This document shows, piece by piece, positions 1 through 10,000 of a stretch of 10,000 bases of DNA. The notes under the pieces are model-generated. The model saw only the letters and a list, made by a program, of their open reading frames with translations. It was not told the origin of the DNA and ran no database searches. Within the stretch, counting starts at the first letter, position 1. Every line of letters starts with the position of its first letter. This DNA is from Salpingoeca rosetta (Eukaryota > Opisthokonta > Choanoflagellata > Craspedida > Salpingoecidae), in the NCBI RefSeq assembly GCF_000188695.1, contig NW_004754922.1:1240200-1250199 (forward strand). Reading direction: 5' to 3'. Made by a program: the position numbers and the translations under genes.

Positions 1-585
1 CGCGGGGGGGGAGAAAGAATGCCAGCTCTCACAAGACACCACTCACATAAACAGGGTTCTAGTTCTGCTCAAAAAAATAACATAACCACATTCGAAATAT
101 CATTTAGAATCAAATATAAAACTTGTGAGTGTCTGTGTGCGGCCTTTTAGTTGGGAGTATGTAGGCGGTGGGCGTAGTGGGCATCTAAGAATGTGGGTGT
201 GTGCGTGTTTGCGTGTGTGCGTGTGTGGGTGTGTGTGTGTGCATGTGTGTTTGTGTGTGCGTGTGTGGTGTGTAAGTATGTGTGCATTTGCTTGGTGGGT
301 CTCTGCCCGCCTCATTTGCGTTCGTTACAATGACATCACCTCGTTCCATTCAACAGGCGCGCGCTCTCATCCATCGGGCGACTGCCCTGCCCGTACGCCC
401 CTCCTTGAAAAAACAGCTTCAACATCGCATTTTCGTGTACTTTCATTTCATTAATTCCATCACACCCAACAGTCGTCCAAATCCCGTCCATCCTCCCATC
501 GACACATAGAAACACATACACATACACACATACACACACATACGTGCATCTACATCCGCGTCCTGTTCACACCATCCATCAAATC
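1..585. other. Noncoding 5' flank or leader of the small + strand gene, TG-rich in its left half
   Basis: No convincing coding sequence is visible. The first 120 bases are AT-rich, including a run of A at 71-77. Positions 123-275 are TG-rich on the + strand. From 300 to 585 the sequence becomes C-rich. A good splice-acceptor-like stretch, ttcaacag, ends at 355, and interrupted CA-rich sequence lies at about 505-543. A plausible reading is that 123-355 is an intron of the + strand gene, because introns of the other genes here also carry TG arrays on the sense strand. The leader would then resume at 356. No donor could be fixed, so this is inference. Confidence 0.45.
187..270 (+). repeat. Degenerate (TG)n-rich tract
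   Basis: The + strand reads as TG dinucleotides broken by GC, GG and TTT steps. It lacks the long perfect arrays seen elsewhere in this window and looks like a decayed microsatellite. It lies upstream of the + strand gene at 586 and may be inside a 5' UTR intron. Confidence 0.75.
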
Positions 586-936
586 ATGCCAGGCAACAAG
601 AACACATGTCGGATGTGTGGCAAGCCCATGGACAAGCAGGGGCGCCCAATAGAAATGCCCGCAGACAAGGCCGCAACAACAACGACGCTGTGGACAGGCA
701 CAGGTGTGACAGACCTGAGCAACATAGCTTGCACGGGCGCAGCAAGCAGCACCGATGCCCCCGGCATCGTGATGATCGAATGCCGCCCCGGCAATGACAC
801 CACGACGGGACAGGCCAACACCTCGAGCAGTGCGGCGACCAATGCCAAGCACAGCAATCACACCACGACCAAAGCCAAGGGCAAGAAGAAGACCAGGAAG
901 GCTGGCAAGGCCTCCTCCGGGAGGCGCAGACGCTAA
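586..936 (+). CDS. Small basic CxxC-containing protein, unrecognised
   Basis: This ORF of 116 codons plus a TAA stop runs from the first true ATG. The frame is open further upstream but starts there only with GTG, in CA-rich leader sequence. Codons strongly favour C or G at the third position (aag, aac, ggc, gcc, acc), as in the clear genes nearby, which is the main reason to believe it. The N-terminus holds a CRMC motif (Cys8, Cys11). Cys49 and Cys66 follow and could complete a zinc site, but the spacing matches no family I know. Residues 71-95 are Thr/Ser/Asn-rich. The last 22 residues are very basic (KGKKKTRK, then GRRRR at the end), like a nuclear or nucleolar localisation signal or a nucleic-acid-binding tail. 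It could be a complete gene or the last exon of a longer one; an acceptor-like atgccag overlaps the ATG. Function unknown. Confidence 0.6.
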   Translation: MPGNKNTCRMCGKPMDKQGRPIEMPADKAATTTTLWTGTGVTDLSNIACTGAASSTDAPGIVMIECRPGNDTTTGQANTSSSAATNAKHSNHTTTKAKGKKKTRKAGKASSGRRRR

Positions 937-1120
937 TTAGCATTACCCAAGCTAGCCGAACTCGGACTTCTGAGCTTCTCCTTCTGTCGATGTATCGACA
1001 CGCGGAAAACGGTTGTGATATACTGTATCGTTGCTTGTCGCTGTATGTCGTGTCTCTGCTCCGCTGTTGTGCTCTTCTAGGTGATTCTTCATTCTCTGCT
1101 CTTGTATCTTCGCTTTCTTC

Positions 1121-1160
1121 TTGTCTTGTCTTGTCTTGTCACTCTTACTCTTGTCTTGTC
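1121..1160 (+). repeat. (TTGTC)n pentanucleotide repeat
   Basis: Four perfect tandem copies of TTGTC fill 1121-1140, and two more fill 1151-1160 after a short interruption. The surrounding 1000-1160 is T/C-rich on the + strand. It falls in the probable 3' UTR or downstream flank of the small + strand gene. Confidence 0.9.
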
Positions 1161-1273
1161 ACGTTGGCAAACCCGTATCCTAGTGCCTGTCTGTTGTTTT
1201 CACGATAGAGCAAGTACGTCTTTGTCTGTGTGCCGGCGTCTTCTGTAGAGAGGCTGGGCGATGCATGAATGAT

Positions 1274-1295
1274 CTGTCGACACGTGAGTCGACAG
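1274..1295. other. Perfect inverted repeat enclosing an E-box
   Basis: CTGTCGAC (1274-1281) and its exact reverse complement GTCGACAG (1288-1295) flank a six-base spacer. The palindrome CACGTG (1281-1286) lies across the left arm and spacer. It could form an 8-bp hairpin in RNA or be a protein-binding site in DNA; nothing else in the sequence decides which. Confidence 0.8.
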
Positions 1296-1570
1296 ACACA
1301 CCCACAGTTGTTCTTTCCTCCGCACTTCAGTGCATGTTCACGTTTGTAGACTGTGGTTTCAACTCAGTGTGTGTGCTCTGCAACCCCACTTTCTATGTTG
1401 GAGTGTTATCCCTATCCGTCCCCCCTCGCGGCTTCTGTCGAAGTAACTGACCGAGTAAACGGATCATACTGGAGACCCTCACCACAAGTGCTTGACGTTG
1501 CCAGCTCCATGGACCAGCGGTACGCGAATAACAAGAAGCATTGTTTTGTGATCGACAAGCCGACGCAGTC

Positions 1571-1576
1571 TTTATT
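1571..1576 (-). promoter_or_regulatory. Candidate polyadenylation signal AATAAA for the cyclase gene
   Basis: TTTATT on the + strand reads AATAAA on the - strand, 470 bases beyond the cyclase stop codon. It is the clearest canonical hexamer I noticed downstream of that gene. If used, the 3' UTR would include the long UG array. A hexamer alone is weak evidence. Confidence 0.35.
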
Positions 1577-1903
1577 CTGCGCCAAATTGTCGTGTGTGAG
1601 TTGGATTGTAGCGATGGTCGACAAGATGGTAAGCGATGCTCTTCCCCAGGTTCCCTATTTCCAGACATTCATCACGCAGATGCGTCTGTTGTTCTGCACC
1701 ATCCCCCACACACCAGCCTCATCCCTTTGCCTCTTCCAATCAGGTAGTCAGGTGTATGTTATCACAGTGGCCACAAGTAATCCAAAGTTCAACGCGTTGT
1801 TGTGTAAATGTAAGTATAACCAACATGATTGCCCGCTGTTTTGCAAGGGGAGATGAGAGTGGGTGTGAAGAAAGAACGCCACCCACAAACAGATTACACA
1901 CAC

Positions 1904-1930
1904 GCACGCACACACATGTAACAACACACA

Positions 1931-1989
<59 letters not shown>

Positions 1990-2035
1990 CCACACACACA
2001 CACACACCAACACACACACACACACAACCACATCA
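1904..2035. repeat. (CA)n microsatellite, sense (UG)n in the cyclase 3' region
   Basis: An interrupted CA array on the + strand contains a perfect (CA)28 run at 1933-1988 and shorter runs up to about 2032. On the - strand it is TG. It begins little more than ten bases beyond the cyclase TAA stop (2046-2048), so it would lie at the very start of that gene's 3' UTR. Confidence 0.95.
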
Positions 2036-2045
2036 CCCAGACACA

Positions 2046-7887
<5,842 letters not shown>

Positions 7888-8076
7888 AGCTGCCACTCCT
7901 GTGGAGACGTACGGCGTGGCTCGTTCTTGAAGCCAAGCGGAGTCGGTCTTCTTGGTGGAAGGCCTTAAAGGCACGTAGCGGGGTGGGCGCGTTGTCTGTC
8001 GCGCTGTGGAGCCTTGTCTGATGGTCTTGCTTGAAGTCGTTGAGGTGGTAGCGCCAAAGGTGCGACACTTCGATTC

Positions 8077-8337
8077 TCAGGGAATGGAGGGCGGGGGATA
8101 TCGTCGAGCTGTCGAGGTCGTGTGTGATTTGGAAGAGGCGGAGGAAGTGGGAGTCTGAAGGTCTGGAAGTCTTGAAGTGGAGCGATGGAAAATGATCACG
8201 GAAGACATGACATCGACATGTATCTGCTTGACTGCACTCAGCACATGCCGGTGGATATGTTTCATGGCAGCAAGCACATCTTTGCCGATCTGCACACAAC
8301 ACAACCGCAGTAGCCCATCACCATGCGGCGACGCCAT
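8077..8337 (-). other. Possible upstream ORF (86 codons) in the cyclase leader
   Basis: An ATG-initiated frame on the - strand ends at a stop near 8077, before the main ATG. It contains three similar 11-residue blocks (DVLAAMKHIHR, HVLSAVKQIHV, DVMSSVIIFHR). A splice-acceptor-like tgtgtgcag ends at 8290, just before them. It could be a regulatory uORF, part of an exon, or chance. No family is recognised and the codon bias in this frame is weak. Confidence 0.2.
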
Positions 8338-8391
8338 ACCGTCAGCGTTCCGGCACACACAGTGGTTGTGGGGTTTGACTTGCGGGTGGTG

Positions 8392-8413
8392 TCAGGTTTT
8401 CATGGAAACCTGA
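8392..8413. other. Inverted repeat in the divergent promoter
   Basis: TCAGGTTT (8392-8399) and AAACCTGA (8406-8413) are exact reverse complements around a six-base loop. Its place between two divergent genes makes a shared regulatory site possible, but a chance hairpin of this size is also easy. Confidence 0.6.
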
Positions 8414-8926
8414 TCTTGAAAATCCCTTGAACTTGAATGTACGTGCTGGGAGGGGCAGGGGGTGCGTGGTTGTGATTGTCAGGCATCCAACCACATCTTG
8501 GTGTTTGCACGTGTGTTGTGGCGTCATGGTTCCATCAGATTGCCAAGAACTTAAACTTGATTGGGTGCTTGGGTGCAAGACCACGTCACAGCACATGATC
8601 AGGTCGTCATGCTTGTCAGCTTTCTTCGAAAGTGCAAGCAAAGGTGCTGGCTTTCATCAGGTTACAACATCACATCACACTGTTGCGTGCAGTGGTCAGA
8701 GGTGGGAATCACACCGCACACCGCGACTGCTGAACACGGTAACGATGAACACACAGTTTGCGTTTGGTTTGGTTTGGTTGGGCTCGTCCGCGGTCGATAT
8801 TCTGCAGATGATTTCTGCAAATCCTCCAAACTTGGTGTGTTGACATTTGTGCTGTCGTGGAACCGTGCTGCACGTGGTTCGGTCGGGTGTGCTTGTGTCT
8901 GCTTGTTGTTGTGTTCCTGCGGCGAC

Positions 8927-9466
8927 ATGCGAACGACGCTGGTGGTTGAAGCGGCGATGCTTGGGCTGACAGCCATGGTCAGCCCTTGCTTGCTGCCGCT
9001 GCACGCGGCGGTGCTCCTGAGCAGCAGCCTGTACACCTGTAGCTGGTGCACCGATGGTAACAAGCAAGCCCATGCGTCTTCGTCCCAGGTGACATCGCCC
9101 TCCTCCACAGCGGGGAACGCCTCCCAGGCGCAGGTGCAGGCGCAGGAACAGCATGCGCAAGACGCAGCCAAGGAAGGGGCACTCTACGTGCCCGAGCTCA
9201 AGTTGCCGTCAACCGACAGCAAGCGCAGGGTGGTGCTGATCCTTGGCGACGGGAACTTCTCTTTCTCCCTGTCATTGGCGGATGCCCTTTGGGGACGCTG
9301 CATCTCCAAGCCGGCAGCCGATGCTTTCTTCAGCACCAACACGTTCGACATCAGTGATGACCTCTACATCCTCGCGACATCCTTTGATCAGCGGGAGGAG
9401 CTGTTGGACAAGTACCCAGAGACAGCTGGCATCCTTGAGCGCCTCCAACGGTTCTCACACGTCCAG
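8927..9466 (+). CDS. BMT5: Methyltransferase exon 1
   Basis: Encodes residues 1-180, ending ERLQRFSHVQ. The donor CAG|GTGTGT was chosen because exon 2 then continues with VLHGIN as in the family. Reading on past the donor gives an unrelated tail and a stop at 9527. Confidence 0.85.
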
Positions 9467-9642
9467 GTGTGTGGCTGCACACGTCTGATGCATGACGAGG
9501 GGCTGTTCCCGTCACTTGTGGCATTGTAGCCAACAGATCCAAGCACCTTGCTCACCAGAGTGTGAATGTATTTCAATATGTTTGTGTGTGTGTCTGTGTG
9601 CATGTGTAAATTTGTGCATTCGTGTGTGTGTGTGCACTTGTG

Positions 9643-9690
<48 letters not shown>

Positions 9691-10000
9691 CATTTGTGCA
9701 TGTGTACATGTGTGAACGTATTTGTGTGAGTGCAGCGCCTGAACCGTAGCCGTTTCATGCGTTCATAGTCACGCGTGCCACACCACTGTAGCACTGTCTC
9801 ACGTCTGGGTCCCTTGAAACAGGTACTGCACGGCATTAACGCGTGGCAGATTCAGGATCAACTTCCCGGCGTGCAGTTTGATGCGATTGTGTGGAATCAC
9901 CCCCATCTTGGCGTGGAGGACTTCCGGCTGCACAAGTTCCTCATGGCCCACTTCTTTCACAGCGCAGAGCAGTGCCTAGCACCCAACGGCTTTGTCAGCG
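8927..10000 (+). CDS. BMT5: BMT5/FDXACB1-family (DUF2431) 25S rRNA uridine-N3 methyltransferase, 3' end beyond the window
   Basis: S-adenosylmethionine-dependent methyltransferase family; yeast Bmt5 methylates a uridine at N3 in 25S rRNA in the nucleolus. Two exons are visible, 8927-9466 and 9823-10000 (runs off the edge), joined in phase 0 to give 239 residues so far. VVLILGDGNFSFSLSLA (102-118) is the family's SAM-binding motif I. LYILATSFDQREELLDKYP (146-164) is its second conserved block. SHVQ joined to VLHGINAW restores the third strand, and FDAIVWNHPHLG (199-210) corresponds to the family's FDxIxFNFPH segment, here with WNHPH. Residues 1-95 are poorly conserved and Gln/Ala-rich. The start is uncertain: ATGs at 8927, 8957 and 8975 are all in frame, the last in a good context (gccATGG). 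The frame is open upstream to 8561 but shows no codon bias there. A hydrophobic N-terminus could mean a mitochondrial or secreted presequence or a start placed too far upstream. Confidence 0.87.
9583..9727 (+). repeat. (TG)n microsatellite in methyltransferase intron 1
   Basis: TG-rich tract with a perfect 43-base run at 9645-9687, in an intron spanning 9467-9822 (356 bases). The sense strand is again TG, as in most cyclase introns although that gene lies on the opposite strand. Confidence 0.95.
9823..10000 (+). CDS. BMT5: Methyltransferase exon 2 (partial)
   Basis: Encodes residues 181-239 and continues beyond the window. The acceptor is ttgaaacag, with AG at 9821-9822. It contains FDAIVWNHPHLG and the following helix FLMAHFFHSAEQCLAPNG, both characteristic of DUF2431. 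Confidence 0.9.

Larger units (their letters stand above)
937..2045. other. Convergent intergenic or 3' UTR region
   Basis: This stretch separates the stop of the small + strand gene from the stop of the - strand cyclase gene. Third-position bias is absent in every frame and the open frames carry no recognisable protein, so I see no gene. It holds a TTGTC pentamer cluster (1121-1160), a perfect inverted repeat with an E-box (1274-1295), a possible - strand polyadenylation signal (1571-1576) and a long (CA)n array (about 1904-2035). Confidence 0.7.
7888..8926. promoter_or_regulatory. Divergent leader and promoter region between the cyclase and the methyltransferase genes
   Basis: About 1.04 kb separates the two start codons, which face apart, so both promoters should lie here. 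I see no clear TATA box. The part next to the cyclase (about 7950-8210) has unexpected codon-like periodicity on the - strand. A 22-base inverted repeat lies at 8392-8413, and TTTGG repeats at about 8762-8780. The rest is unstructured to my eye. Confidence 0.55.

Noticed and set aside
187..270. Telomere-like or CRISPR-like repeats in the TG tracts
   Set aside because: The tracts are simple dinucleotide microsatellites without a telomeric unit and without repeat-spacer structure.
282..509. A 75-codon + strand frame before the small gene (contains ALIHRATALPVRPSLKKQL)
   Set aside because: A faint LYR-like look was considered, but there is no key motif, codon bias is weak and it crosses the likely acceptor at 355.
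1353..1856. A + strand 167-codon open frame in the convergent region
   Set aside because: No codon bias, no recognisable motif, and overlapping open frames of equal quality on the other strand.
7888..7974. N-terminal extension of the cyclase to 7974
   Set aside because: The upstream codon is GTG, not ATG. Starting at 7887 or 7875 places a good signal peptide at the N-terminus, and the extension would bury it.
8183..8302. B-box-like zinc finger from clustered cysteines in one - strand frame (RCACCH, CAECSQADTCRCH)
   Set aside because: The spacing does not match a B-box, and cysteine codons are expected by chance in TGT/TGC-rich DNA.
8561..8926. Upstream extension of the methyltransferase frame
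   Set aside because: The frame is open but has no third-position bias or recognisable protein, and the family core begins far downstream.
9467..9529. Continuation of methyltransferase exon 1 to a stop at 9527-9529
   Set aside because: The added residues do not fit the family, and skipping to 9823 restores the conserved strand and the WNHPH segment.

Overview
This window looks like intron-rich nuclear DNA of a unicellular eukaryote. The evidence is spliced genes with GT-AG introns of about 160-360 bases, a strong preference for C or G at third codon positions, and very many (TG)n/(CA)n microsatellites concentrated inside introns. A receptor guanylyl cyclase with a tyrosine-kinase-like domain, next to a BMT5-type rRNA methyltransferase, would fit a choanoflagellate-like holozoan such as Salpingoeca. 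That placement is inference from gene content and style only.

Layout. Positions 1-585 are noncoding or 5' leader, with a TG-rich tract at about 187-270. A small + strand gene (586-936) encodes a 116-residue protein with a CxxC motif and a very basic tail; I do not recognise it. Positions 937-2045 are a convergent intergenic or UTR region. The main gene lies on the - strand from 7887 down to 2046. I resolve it into nine exons that join in frame into 1372 residues: signal peptide, PhnD-like (phosphonate/phosphate-binding) extracellular domain, cysteine-rich membrane-proximal region, one membrane helix, TKL-type kinase domain, dimerisation helix, class III guanylyl cyclase and a low-complexity tail. 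Positions 7888-8926 are the leader and promoter region shared with a divergent + strand gene. That gene starts near 8927, runs off the right edge, and encodes a BMT5/FDXACB1 (DUF2431) family 25S rRNA uridine-N3 methyltransferase.

How the parts fit. The receptor would bind an extracellular ligand through a bacterial-type periplasmic-binding fold and pass the signal through one membrane helix to make cGMP. Unlike animal receptor cyclases, its kinase domain keeps the catalytic Lys, Asp and DFG, so it may also phosphorylate. The two flanking genes show no functional link to it.

Most notable: the unusual receptor architecture; an apparent gap in the PhnD-like domain exactly at an intron with a 107-base (CA)n tract; the long repeat arrays of both spliced genes reading (UG)n in the sense RNA, several touching or containing the splice donor; and three introns whose lengths are multiples of three and that are stop-free. 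All exon boundaries are read by eye from splice consensus, frame and family similarity, with no transcript data.
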